Source of the DNA: Haemaphysalis longicornis
Taxonomy: Eukaryota > Arthropoda > Arachnida > Ixodida > Ixodidae
DNA: 64,000 bases
Reading direction: 5' to 3'
Assembly (NCBI GenBank): GCA_013339765.2
Contig: CM023454.1
Coordinates: 134,433,399 to 134,497,398 of the forward strand
Under the pieces are notes generated by a model, which was given only the letters and a program-made list of their open reading frames with translations, ran no database searches and was not told the origin of the DNA. Position 1 is the stretch's first letter, and each line of letters starts with the position of its first letter. The position numbers and the translations under genes were made by a program. Positions 1-11,131 of this stretch are shown one piece after another.

Positions 1-3000
1 TGGCTTTTTCCCGCTGCATTTCGACGACCCACCACCGCTTATTCCGGTCCTGCTCGGATCCCCGCCGTGTCTGGATGCAAACCGCTTCCAACGCCTGGCA
101 ACCCGGATTGGGCACGTTTACTGGTGACGCAAGCGGAGCGAAGCACAAACTGGAGCCAGCCGCCAACGCCATCGGGCACGACACTGCTGCAAACATGCGC
201 TGCTCACGAATGCTCTTCTTCCCAGGCCACACTGCTATGGACCGTCCATTCCTGGCTGACTGGCTTTTCCCGCTGCATTCGACGACCCACCACCGCTTAT
301 TCCGGTCCTGCTCGGATCCCCGCCGTGTCTGGATGCAACCGCTTCCAACGCCTGGCAAACCGGATTGGCACGTTTACTGGTGACGCAAGCGGAGCGAAGC
401 ACAAACTGGAGCCAGCCGTCCAACGCCATCGGGCACGACACTGCTGCAACCATGCGCTGCTCACGAATGCTCTTCTTCCAAGGGCCACACTAGCTATGGA
501 CCCGTCCATTCCTGGCTGACTGGCTTTTTCCCGCGCATTTCGACGACCCACCACCGCTTATTCCGGTCCTGCTCGGATCCCCGCCGTGTCTGGATGCAAC
601 CGCTTCCAACGCCTGGCAACTCGGATGGGCACGTTTACTGGATGACGCAAGCGGAGCGAAGACACAACTGGAGCCAGCCGCGAACCCATCGGGCACGACG
701 ACTGCTGCAACCATGCGCTGCTCACGAATGCTCTTCTTCCAGGCCCACTGCTATGGACCGTCCTTCCTGGACTGACTGGCTTTTTCCCGCATGCATTTCG
801 ACTACCCACCACCGCTTATTCCGGTCCCTGCTCGGATCCCCGCCGTGTCTGGGAATGCAACCGCTTCCAACGCCTGGCAACTCGGATTGGGCACGTCTTA
901 ACTGATGACGCAAGCGGAGCGAAGCACAAACTTGGAGCAAGCCGCAACGTCCATCGGGCACGACACTGCTGCACCATGCGCTGCTAACGAATGCTCTTCT
1001 TCCAGGCCACACTGCTATGGACCGTCCATTCCTGGCTGACTGGCTTGTTCCCGTTAGCACTTCGACGACCCACCACCGCTTATTCCGGTCCTGCGCGGAT
1101 CCCCTGCCGATGTCTGGGCTGCAACCGCTTCCAACGCTGGCAACCCGGACTGTGCACGTTTACTGGATGACGCAAGCGGAGCGAAGCACAAAACTGGAGC
1201 CAGCCGCCAACGCCATCGGGCACGACACTGCTGCAACCATGCGCTGCTCACGAATGCTCTTCTTCCAGGCCACACTGCTATGGACCGTCCATTCCTGGCT
1301 GACTGGCTTTTTCCCGCTGCATTTCGACGACCCACCACCGCTTATTCCGGTCCTGCTCGGATCCCCGCCGTGTCTGGGTGCAACCGCTTCCAACGCCTGG
1401 CAACTCGGATTGGGCACGTTTACTGGTGACGCAAGCGGAGCGAAGCACAAACTGGAGCCAGCCGCCAACAGCCATCGGCACGACACTGCTGCAACCATGC
1501 GCTGCTCACGAATGCTCTTCTTCCAGGCCACACTGCTATGGACCGTCCATTCCTGGCTGACTGGCTTTTTCCCGCTAGCATTTCGACGACCCACCACCGC
1601 TTATTCCGGTCCTGCTCGGATCCCCGCCGTGTCTGGGTGCAACCGCTTCCAACGCCTGGCAACCCGGATTGGGCACGTTTACTGGTGACGCAAGCGGAGC
1701 GAAGCACAAACTGGAGCCAGCCGCCAACGCCATCGGGCACGAACAACTGCTGCAACCATGCGCTGCTAACGAATGCTCTTCTTCCAGGCCACACTGCTAT
1801 GGACCGTCCATTCCTGCTGACTGGCTTTTTCCCGCTGCACTTTCGACGACCCCCCACCGCTTATTCCGGTCCTGCTCGGATCCCCGCCGTGTCTGGATGC
1901 AACCGCTTCCAACGCCTGGCAACCGCGGATTGGGCACGTTTACTGTTGACGCAAGCGGAGCGAAAGCACAAACTGGAGCCAGCCGCCAACGCCATCGGGC
2001 ACGACACTGCTGCAACCATGCGCTGCTCACGAATGCTCTTCTTCCAGGCCACGACTGCTATGACCGTCCATTCCTGGCTGACTGGCTTTTTCCCGCATGC
2101 ATTTCGACGAACCCACCACCGCTTATTCCGGTCCTGCTCGGATCCCCGCCGTGTCTAGGATGCAACCGCTTCAACGCCTGGCAACCCGGACTTGGGCACG
2201 TTTACTGTTGACGCAAGCGGAGCGAAGCACAAACTGAGCCAGCCGCCAGAACCATCGGGCAGACACTGCTGCAACCATGCGCTGCTCACGAATGCTCTTC
2301 CTTTTCCAGGCCACCTGCTATGGAACCGTCCATTCCTGCTGACTGGCTTTTTCCCCGCTGCATTTCGACGACCACCACCGCTTATTCCGGTCCCTGCTCG
2401 GATCCCCGCCGTGTCTGGGTGCAACCGCTTCCTACGCCTGGCAACACGGATTGGGCACGTTTACTGGTGACGCAAGCGGAGCGAAGCACAAACGGAGCCA
2501 GCCGCCAACGCCATCGGCACGACACTGCTGCAATCCATGGCGCTGCTCACGAATGCTCTTCTTCCAGGCCACACTGGCTATGGACCGTCCATTCCGGGCT
2601 GGACTGGCTTTTTCCCGCTGCATTTCGACGACCCCCACGCTTATTCCGGTCCTGCTCGGATCCCCGCCGTGTCTGGATGCAACCGCTTCCAACGCCTGGC
2701 AACCCGGATTGGGCACGTTTACTGGTGACGCAAGCGGGAGCGAAGCACAAACTGGAGCCAGCCGCCAACGCCATCGGCACGACACTGCTGCAACCATGCG
2801 CTGCTCACGAATGCTCTTCTTCCAGGCCACACTGCTATGGACCGTCCATTCCTGGCTGACTGGCTTTTTTCCCGCTGCATTTCGACGACCCACCACCGCT
2901 TATTCCGGTCCTGCTCGGATCCCCGCCGTGTCTGGATGCAACCGCTTCCAACGCCTGGCAACGCGGATTGGGCACGTTTACTGGTGGCGCAAGCGGAGCG

Positions 3001-6000
3001 AAGCACAAACTGGAGCCAGCCGCCAACGCCCTCGGGCACGACACTGCTGCAACCATGCGCTGCTCACGAATGCTCTTCTTCCAGGCCACACTGATATGGA
3101 CCAGTCCATTCCTGGCATGACTGGCTTTTTCCCGCTGCACTTTCGACGACCACCAACCGCTTATTCCGGTCCTGCTCGGATCCCCGCCGTGTCTGGATGC
3201 AACCGCTTCCAACGCCTGGCAACGCGGATTGGGCACGTTTACTGTGACGCAAGCGGAGCGAAGCACAAACTGATGCCAGCCGCCAACGCATCGGGCAGAC
3301 ACTGCTGCAACCATGCGCTGCTCACGAATGCTCTTCTTCCAGGCCACACTGCTATGGACCGTCCTTTCCTGACTGACTGGCTTTTCCCGCAGCATTTCGA
3401 CGACCCACACCAGCTTATTCCGGTCCTGCTCGGATCCCCGCCGTGTCTGGGATGCAACCGCTTCCAACGCCTGGCAACTCCGGATTGGGCACGTTTACTG
3501 ATGACGCAAGCGGAGCGAAGCACAAACTGGAGCCAGCGCGAACGCATCGGGCACGACACTGCTGCAACCATGCGCTGCTCACGAATGCTCTTCTTCCAGG
3601 CCACACTGCTATGGACCTGTCCATTCCTGGACTGACTGGCTTTTTCCCGCAGCAATTCGACGACCCACCACCGCTTATTCCGGTCCTGCTCGGATCCCCG
3701 CCGTGTCTGGGTGCAACCGCTTCCAACGCCTGGCAACTCGGATTGGGCACGTTTACTGATGACGCAAGCGGAGCGAAGCACAAACTGGAGCAAGCCGCCA
3801 ACGTCATCGGGCACGACACTGCTGCAACCATGCGCTGCTAACGAATGCTCTTCTTCCAGGCCACACTGCTATGGACCGTCCATTCCTGGCTGACTGTCTT
3901 TTTCCCGCTGCATTTCGACGACCAACCACCGCTTATTCCGGTCCTGCTCGGATCCCTGCCATGTCTGGATGCAACCGCTTCCAACGCCTGGCAACGCGGA
4001 TTGCGCACGTTTACTGTTGACGCAAGCGGAGCGAAGCACAAACTGATGCCAGCCGCCAAAGCCATCGGGCAAGACACTGCTGCAACCATGCGCTGATCAC
4101 GAATGCTCTTCTTCCAGGCCACACTGCTATGGACCGTCCTTTCCTGACTGACTGGCTTTTTCCCGCAGCATTTCGACGACCCACCACCGCTTATTCCGGT
4201 CCTGCTCGGATCCCCGCCGTGTCTGGGTGCAACCGCTTCCAACGCCTGGCAACTCGGATTGGGCACGTTTACTGGTGACGCAAGCGGAGCGAAGCACAAA
4301 CTGGAGCCAGCCGCCAACACCATCGGGCACGACACTGCTGCAACCATGCGCTGCTCACGAATGCTCTTCTTCCAGGCCACACTGCTATGGACCGTCCATT
4401 CCTGGCTGACTGGCTTTTTCCCGCTGCATTTCGACGACCCACCACCGCTTATTCCGGTCCTGCTCGGATCCCCGCCGTGTCTGGGTGCAACCGCTTCCAA
4501 CGCCTGGCAACCCGGATTGGGCACGTTTACTGGTGACGCAAGCGGAGCGAAGCACAAACTGGAGCCAGCCGCCAACGCCATCGGGCACGACACTGCTGCA
4601 ACCATGCGCTGCTCACGAATGCTCTTCTTCCAGGCCACACTGCTATGGACCGTTCATTCCTGGCTGACTGGCTTTTTCCCGCTGCATTTCGACGACCACC
4701 ACCGCTTATTCCGGTCCTGCTCGGATCCCCTGCCATGTCTGGAATGCAACCGCTTCCAACGCCTGGCAACCCGGACTGTGCACGTTTACTGATGACGCAA
4801 GCGGAGCGAAGCACAAACTGGAGCAAGCCGCCAACGTCATCGGGCACGACACTGCTGCAACCATGCGCTGCTAACGAATGCTCTTCTTCCAGGACACACT
4901 GCTATGGACCGTCCATTCCTGGCTGACTGGCTTTTTCCCGCTGCATTTCGACGACCAACCACCGCTTATTCCGGTCCTGCTCGGATCCCCTGCCATGTCT
5001 GGATGCAAACGCCTTCCAACGCCTGGCAACGCGGATTGCGCACGTTTACTGGTGACGCAAGCGGAGCGAAGCACAAACTGATGCCAGCCGCCAAACACCA
5101 TCGGGCAAGACACTGCTGCAACCATGCGCTGCTCACGAATGCTCTTCTTCCAGGCCACACTGCTATGGACCGACCATTCCTGCTGAACTGGCTTTTTTCC
5201 GCTGCATTTCGACGACCCACCACCGCCTTATTCCGGTCCTGCATCGGATCCCCGCCGTTCGGGATGCTAACCGCTTCAAGCGCTGGCAACGCGGATTGGC
5301 ACGTTTTACTGGTGACGCAAGCGGGAGCGAAGCACAAACTGGAGCCAGCCGCCAACACCATCGGGCACGACACTGCTGCAACATGCGCTGCTCACGAATG
5401 CTCTTCTTCCAGGCCACACTGCTATGGACCGTCCATTCCTGGCTGACTGGCTTTTTCCCGCTGCATTTCGACGACCCACCACCGCTTATTCCGGTCCTGC
5501 TCGGATCCCCGCCGTGTCTGGATGCAACCGCTTCCAACGCCTGGCAACCCGGATTGGGCACGTTTACTGGTGACGCAAGCGGAGCGAAGCACAAACTGGA
5601 GCCAGCCGCCAACACCATCGGGCACGACACTGCTGCAACATGCGCTGCTCACGAATGCTCTTCTTCCAGGCCACACTGCTATGGACCGTCCATTCCTGGC
5701 TGACTGGCTTTTTCCCGCTGCATTTCGACGACCCACCACCGCTTATTCCGGTCCTGCTCGGATCCCCGCCGTGTCTGGATGCAACCGCTTCCAACGCCTG
5801 GCAACCCGGATTGGGCACGTTTACTGGTGACGCAAGCGGAGCGAAGCACAAACTGGAGCCAGCCGCCAACGCCATCGGGCACGACACTGCTGCAACCATG
5901 CGCTGCTCACGAATGCTCTTCTTCCAGGCCACACTGCTATGGACCGTCCATTCCTGGCTGACTGGCTTTTTCCCGCTGCATTTCGACGACCCACCACCGC

Positions 6001-7689
6001 TTATTCCGGTCCTGCTCGGATCCCCGCCGTGTCTGGATGCAACCGCTTCCAACGCCTGGCAACCCGGATTGGGCACGTTTACTGGTGACGCAAGCGGAGC
6101 GAAGCACAAACTGGAGCCAGCCGCCAACGCCATCGGGCACGACACTGCTGCAACCATGCGCTGCTCACGAATGCTCTTCTTCCAGGCCACACTGCTATGG
6201 ACCGTCCATTCCTGGCTGACTGGCTTTTTCCCGCGACCCACCACCGCTGCATTTCGACGACCCACCACCGCTTACGCAAGCGGAGCGAAGCACAAACTGG
6301 AGCCAGCCGCCAACACCATCCGGTCCTGCTCGGATCCCCGCCGTGTCTGGACGACCCACCACCGCTGCATCCCCGCCGTGTCTGGACCGCTTCCAACGCC
6401 TGGCAACCCGGATTGGGCACGTTTACTGGTGACGCAAGCGGAGCGAAGCACAAACTGGAGCCAGCCGCCAACACCATCGGGCACGACACTGCTGCAACCA
6501 TGCGCTGCTCACGAATGCTCTTCTTCCAGGCCACACTGCTATGGACCGTCCATTCCTGGCTGACTGGCTTTTTCCCGCTGCATTTCGACGACCCACCACC
6601 GCTTATTCCGGTCCTGCTCGGATCCCCGCCGTGTCTGGATGCAACCGCTTCCAACGCCTGGCAACCCGGATTGGGCACGTTTACTGGTGACGCAAGCGGA
6701 GCGAAGCACAAACTGGAGCCAGCCGCCAACACCATCGGGCACGACACTGCTGCAACCATGCGCTGCTCACGAATGCTCTTCTTCCAGGCCACACTGCTAT
6801 GGACCGTCCATTCCTGGCTGACTGGCTTTTTCCCGCTGCATTTCGACGACCCACCACCGCTTATTCCGGTCCTGCTCGGATCCCCGCCGTGTCTGGATGC
6901 AACCGCTTCCAACGCCTGGCAACCCGGATTGGGCACGTTTACTGGTGACGCAAGCGGAGCGAAGCACAAACTGGAGCCAGCCGCCAACACCATCGGGCAC
7001 GACACTGCTGCAACCATGCGCTGCTCACGAATGCTCTTCTTCCAGGCCACACTGCTATGGACCGTTCATTCCTGGCTGACTGGCTTTTTCCCGCTGCATT
7101 TCGACGACCCACCACCGCTTATTCCGGTCCTGCTCGGATCCCCGCCGTGTCTGGATGCAACCGCTTCCAACGCCTGGCAACCCGGATTGGGCACGTTTAC
7201 TGGTGACGCAAGCGGAGCGAAGCACAAACTGGAGCCAGCCGCCAACACCATCGGGCACGACACTGCTGCAACCATGCGCTGCTCACGAATGCTCTTCTTC
7301 CAGGCCACACTGCTATGGACCGTCCATTCCTGGCTGACTGGCTTTTTCCCGCTGCATTTCGACGACCCACCACCGCTTATTCCGGTCCTGCTCGGATCCC
7401 CGCCGTGTCTGGATGCAACCGCTTCCAACGCCTGGCAACCCGGATTGGGCACGTTTACTGGTGACGCAAGCGGAGCGAAGCACAAACTGGAGCCAGCCGC
7501 CAACGCCATCGGGCACGACACTGCTGCAACCATGCGCTGCTCACGAATGCTCTTCTTCCAGGCCACACTGCTATGGACCGTCCATTCCTGGCTGACTGGC
7601 TTTTTCCCGCTGCATTTCGACGACCCACCACCGCTTATTCCGGTCCTGCTCGGATCCCCGCCGTGTCTGGACGCAACCGCTTCCAACGG
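1..7689. repeat. Satellite array, 258-bp monomer (~30 copies)
   Basis: Head-to-tail copies of a 258-bp unit fill the window start and run off its left edge. From about 5.4 kb rightwards successive monomers are almost identical and spaced exactly 258 bp (for example 6639, 6897, 7155, 7413). Each carries one GGATCC (BamHI) site in a conserved context. Monomers left of 5.4 kb differ mostly by one-base insertions and deletions. Because 258 is 3 x 86, long frames stay open through many copies on both strands. These are periodicity artefacts: they have no start context, follow every monomer and break wherever an indel occurs. I do not recognise the family. The array is cut by the assembly gap, so its true length is unknown. 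Confidence 0.97.
6225..6390. repeat. Scrambled satellite monomer
   Basis: Between two normal monomers the order of sub-blocks is shuffled. The ACCCACCACCGCT block occurs three times. A block normally lying over 100 bp further on (the GACGCAAGCGGAGC region) is spliced in early, and the BamHI-containing block follows directly. The net effect is about 88 bp of extra sequence relative to a single 258-bp step. It is either a true short rearrangement or a mis-assembly within near-identical repeats. Confidence 0.8.
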
Positions 7690-7789
7690 NNNNNNNNNNN
7701 NNNNNNNNNNNNNNNNNNNNNNNNNNNNNNNNNNNNNNNNNNNNNNNNNNNNNNNNNNNNNNNNNNNNNNNNNNNNNNNNNNNNNNNNN
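7690..7789. other. Assembly gap (100 N)
   Basis: Exactly 100 N, the usual placeholder for a gap of unknown size, placed where the most homogeneous satellite copies end. The sequence to the right is unrelated, so satellite length and linkage across the gap are not established. Confidence 0.99.
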
Positions 7790-8399
7790 TGAGCTCAAAG
7801 TCTTGCAATCGGCATGACATGACCGCGTAGCTCCTGAGAGTTTGCGTAGCGCAAACAATTTTTTTGCAGGTTTATTACAGAGATACCTGCTGCCCATGAT
7901 GACTAGCGCTGTTTGCAAGCATTTAAATGTATATATTGGATACCAAGCTCCTGATGTAGACTCCGTGTTCGTGTTCGTGACAGAGGCTATCCAGACTCGA
8001 TGGTGTGCTGGATCCCTGGGTCGAAACAAGCAAGATTGGGCGAGAGGACATGCAATCACTGCTTCGTTCATTTACGTCGAACCTCTTTTGGTTCCGTGCA
8101 TTCTTGCTCTGCATCCTGAAAAAAAAGCGCCTTGTGTCAAAGTGAACTGTACCTGCCAATCTCAGAAGGGCAAATATTTCATGAATATGCCTTTGCTTTT
8201 TGCATGCGTAGCATTTTTTGCCAAGTACCCCCTTCCCTCTTCCCGCGCCAGCATCGTGCAACGCCCTGCATTTACACAAAAAGGCAGATATCACGGAAGT
8301 TTAACCTGTAATCATTATAAAAGCGTAGATGTAGAGAATTGATCAAAATAAATGTTAAAAAACTAAAAAGAAAAAATAAGAAAAAAACTTCGAAAATGG
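7790..8399. other. Unassigned sequence right of the gap
   Basis: AT-leaning single-copy-looking sequence. A 166-codon frame (7842-8342, plus) exists but begins at TTG, has no recognisable domain and is low in complexity at its ends, so I do not call it a gene. An A-rich tract occupies about 8341-8395. Confidence 0.5.
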
Positions 8400-8545
8400 C
8401 GAACCGTGTAAAACGGGAGTCATTGATAGTCTCTGATTGGGTTAAAATGCAGAGAGATGTGGCGCTAAAGAATGTGGGGTATCAAATTGAGGGTCTCACG
8501 GGAGAAATCACGTGGGACAAAAAAAGTGCCTCATTGTTTGCTTGG
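8400..8545 (-). repeat. Inverted copy of the ~130-bp repeat
   Basis: Read on the minus strand, this segment contains GTCCCACGTGATT, then a CAATTTGATACCCCACA block, then TTTTAACCCAATC and GACTATCA, in the same order as the direct tandem block at 15.0-16.0 kb. It is one monomer in opposite orientation, about 1 kb left of the LINE insertion. It may form one arm of a foldback-like element. Confidence 0.75.
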
Positions 8546-9454
8546 GCACTTGAATTATTTTTATTAGCATTTGCAAGGTGGGATGAGGTCTCGTAGCTCG
8601 GAAACGCACCACGCTATCGTTGTAAGCAGTTACCGCAACCGTGCCCAGCTGTTAATTTACAGCATTCATGCGTGTGCGTGTGCGAGTGCGACAGCGTTTG
8701 CCGGCGTTCGCTTGTGTGTGTGTGTTTTGTCAGTCATCTGTTCTTTCATTGTGTTTGACATGTAGTCGTGGGAGAACTCTAGAGCCTGAGTTATTTCTTT
8801 TCCTTTGCATTGTTATCATGTGCTAATTTTGACATCTTGCACTGAATTCTTATTGTAATAAAATTAGTTCGAGCGCACACACAATCTGCGCTTGCTTATT
8901 GTTCTGAAATATTTTCATTCTGTCGCAATGTCTGTTTGTGTCTTGGTGGCTCTGTTGCCTCTCTATCTCCTACTCCGGGTTAAGCCACCGAACAAGGAGT
9001 TAATGTCTCACATGTAATTGGCCAATTGTGGATTTGAGTGCACGTTGGTACACTGCGGGAAGGATATTACAAACGCTAAACGCGGCCGCCAGACTTACTC
9101 ATAAACAAATGTGAAATTCGCCTTTCTGATAATCTCTGATGCCCCCTGTTACCTATGGTCGTCCACAAATTCCACGACACCATATGTGTCGAAGGATTTG
9201 CTTATTTGTTGAGACACGGGGAAATGGAGGAAGTAACGTTTGAATTGCAGTTATTAGCAGAGAGTTTTTGCAGTCTGGTGATTTACGTTCGAGAGCATGG
9301 CATAGCTTTCTTTACCCCATGCAATCCTGCCTTGATGATTCAGCAGTTAGGCGCGAATATTTTAATTATTATATACCGCATTGATGGATATATCTGGACA
9401 AACCTTCGCATGTATATAGCACAACTGCCTTACGGGTTGGGAAGGAATTTTGGT
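8546..9454. other. Unassigned interval with GT-rich tract
   Basis: No domain or element recognised. It contains a purine/pyrimidine-alternating (TG/GC-rich) stretch near 8668-8735. If the LINE is removed, this interval lies between the inverted and direct copies of the 130-bp repeat and would be the loop of a foldback structure. Confidence 0.5.
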
Positions 9455-9491
9455 TAAACCCGACCCAGCAAAAAAGGTACCTTTTGATATA

Positions 9492-9542
9492 TCCTCATAT
9501 ACTATTACCAGAAAGCATTTTTATGTTTGTCCCACGTGATTC
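9492..9542 (+). repeat. Partial ~130-bp repeat copy, LINE target site
   Basis: The segment ATTACCAGAAAGCATTTTT followed by TCCCACGTGATTC matches the junction motif of the tandem block at 15.0-16.0 kb. The match stops where the LINE begins at 9543 and resumes after 15003, so the element landed inside this repeat. Confidence 0.85.
9530..9542 (+). repeat. Target-site duplication, left
   Basis: TCCCACGTGATTC, 13 bp, identical to 15004-15016. Its start could be shifted by one or two bases because the LINE tail is CT-rich. Confidence 0.9.
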
Positions 9543-9778
9543 GACTGAAGAAGACGAAGAACGGGCTAGCCGGTCCACTGCTTTCGCCGCTCTGTGAGTT
9601 TTCATTTCTTTGTGCCATTGCAAAGCTTCCCGCCTCATTCTGCTGTGCAGTATGGCGTTATAAACGACTAAGGACGACGGCGAACCGGAAAAACTTAGCC
9701 AAGAGAGCCATTCATGGTCCCAATAAGCGGTCCCTGCTGTTAAGCGGGGGGCCGCCATCACTGGTGCCTCATGCCGTA

Positions 9779-11131
9779 ATGATGGAGGCTTCTACCATGG
9801 CTACAACGGAAGGACAGCATCGTACAGCGTCCCTGTCACCGGAGGACAACGTTTTACTCAATGAACATGATCCGCCAGCCATGAAAAAGCGCGCCATCGA
9901 GGAGTTACAACGCCACACAACCGGAGATGGACATGCAGCTGAAGAGGAAAGTCAGGCTGCGTTTACTGTAGTCAGATATAAGAAGTCTAGGCCTACCGGC
10001 ATCCCAGTTGTGATTCAACCAACGCAACCAGGTTGTTCCTTCTGGAGGCTCAATCCCAATTTGCTTGCATCGGCAGTCGTCTCGATTGCCCAGGAAAAAG
10101 TTCTTACGCATCGCTTCAACAAGGACGGTGGCCTTGTCGTCACCGTATCGACTCTCAACGCTGCCAACCGTCTTCTTGCCGTGACGGAGCTGGTTGGCAT
10201 GACGGTCCAAGCACGTCTACCACGTTCCTATTCAGCGACGTCTGGAAAGATTGATGATGTCCCTCTTGAGTACACGGACGAAGAACTCCTTTCCTACCTG
10301 AGAGATCAAGGTGTTACATCTGCCAAAAGGCAAGTCTCTTATGATCGGGGCGAAAATGGTGTAGTGGCAGAGCGTCGCCGAAAAACAGTGCTTCTGGAGT
10401 TCCCAAACGGCTCTGCATTACCAAAGCGCATTTTCCTTGGCTTCTGCAGTTATCCCGTTGAGGAATACTTGGGAACAGCAACCCAGTGCTTCAAATGTCA
10501 AAGGCACGGTCATATTGCGAAGCACTGCAATGGGCCCGTCCGATGCAAAATATGCGCAGGCCCGCACTCGTACAAAGACTGCACTTCGCGCGCGCACCCT
10601 CGATGTGCGAACTGTGATGGACCACATCCTGCAACCTTCGGTGCCTGCCCGAAGAAAAAAGCCGCCACTCTTGCACGCGCAGTTGAGCAACTTCAAGGAA
10701 GGGCTCCCAAACAACGCGAGCCGCCCCCAAATCCAGAAGTGGTTTGTGCAACACCCAGCTCCACTCAGGGTTCGCTTTCAACACACACAAACGCAACAAC
10801 GAAAAAGTCCTATGCACGTACTGTTCGAGAAAGCCCCAAAAAGCCCCAGCCTGAAGAGAAACAACAACCGACACGAGCTTTCGTTACTCCTGTGCTACCC
10901 ATTGCGACTCAGCGTGCAACCGAACCACCAGCGGAGACCCACGCTCCTACAACGCAAGTCGACTTGAGTAAAGTGATAATTCCCCTGTTATTTGCGGCAC
11001 TCAAAGCTCTTATGTCCGCCATACCATCCGCAAGCGGTTTGCCTGAAGTTGCTGCTATCATGGCTTTGGAACCTCTGCTAGCAGCATCTTGCTCCCTACC
11101 TGGTGTGCCATTCACCATCGGGAAACAATGA
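9779..11131 (+). CDS. LINE ORF1 protein, zinc-knuckle RNA-binding
   Basis: Encodes 450 residues from the ATG at 9779 (a second ATG follows at 9782). The frame is open upstream into flanking DNA, but those codons include non-element sequence, so the tandem ATG is preferred. Three cysteine-histidine knuckles lie in the middle: C237-C240-H245-C250 (CX2CX4HX4C), C256-C259-H263-C268 and C276-C279-H283-C290. This trio is typical of Jockey/I-type ORF1 proteins, which coat the element RNA and form the ribonucleoprotein. The region N-terminal to the knuckles should include the RRM-like fold usual in this family. The C-terminal third is Pro/Thr/Gln-rich, then hydrophobic. The stop TGA (11129-11131) overlaps the ORF2 start ATG as ATGA, suggesting ORF2 is translated by termination and reinitiation. 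No frameshift or internal stop is seen. Confidence 0.9.
   Translation: MMEASTMATTEGQHRTASLSPEDNVLLNEHDPPAMKKRAIEELQRHTTGDGHAAEEESQAAFTVVRYKKSRPTGIPVVIQPTQPGCSFWRLNPNLLASAVVSIAQEKVLTHRFNKDGGLVVTVSTLNAANRLLAVTELVGMTVQARLPRSYSATSGKIDDVPLEYTDEELLSYLRDQGVTSAKRQVSYDRGENGVVAERRRKTVLLEFPNGSALPKRIFLGFCSYPVEEYLGTATQCFKCQRHGHIAKHCNGPVRCKICAGPHSYKDCTSRAHPRCANCDGPHPATFGACPKKKAATLARAVEQLQGRAPKQREPPPNPEVVCATPSSTQGSLSTHTNATTKKSYARTVRESPKKPQPEEKQQPTRAFVTPVLPIATQRATEPPAETHAPTTQVDLSKVIIPLLFAALKALMSAIPSASGLPEVAAIMALEPLLAASCSLPGVPFTIGKQ

Noticed and set aside
6197..7689. Very long open reading frame (about 500 codons) through the satellite
   Set aside because: It repeats an 86-codon cycle exactly with the 258-bp monomer, runs into the N gap, coexists with long frames on the other strand and breaks with each indel. 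Periodicity artefact.
1..7689. CRISPR-like array of regular repeats
   Set aside because: The entire 258-bp unit is repeated with no unique spacers, and the context is eukaryotic.
7842..8342. 166-codon open frame as a host gene
   Set aside because: Starts at TTG, no domain or signal recognised, and the minus strand is similarly open over part of it.
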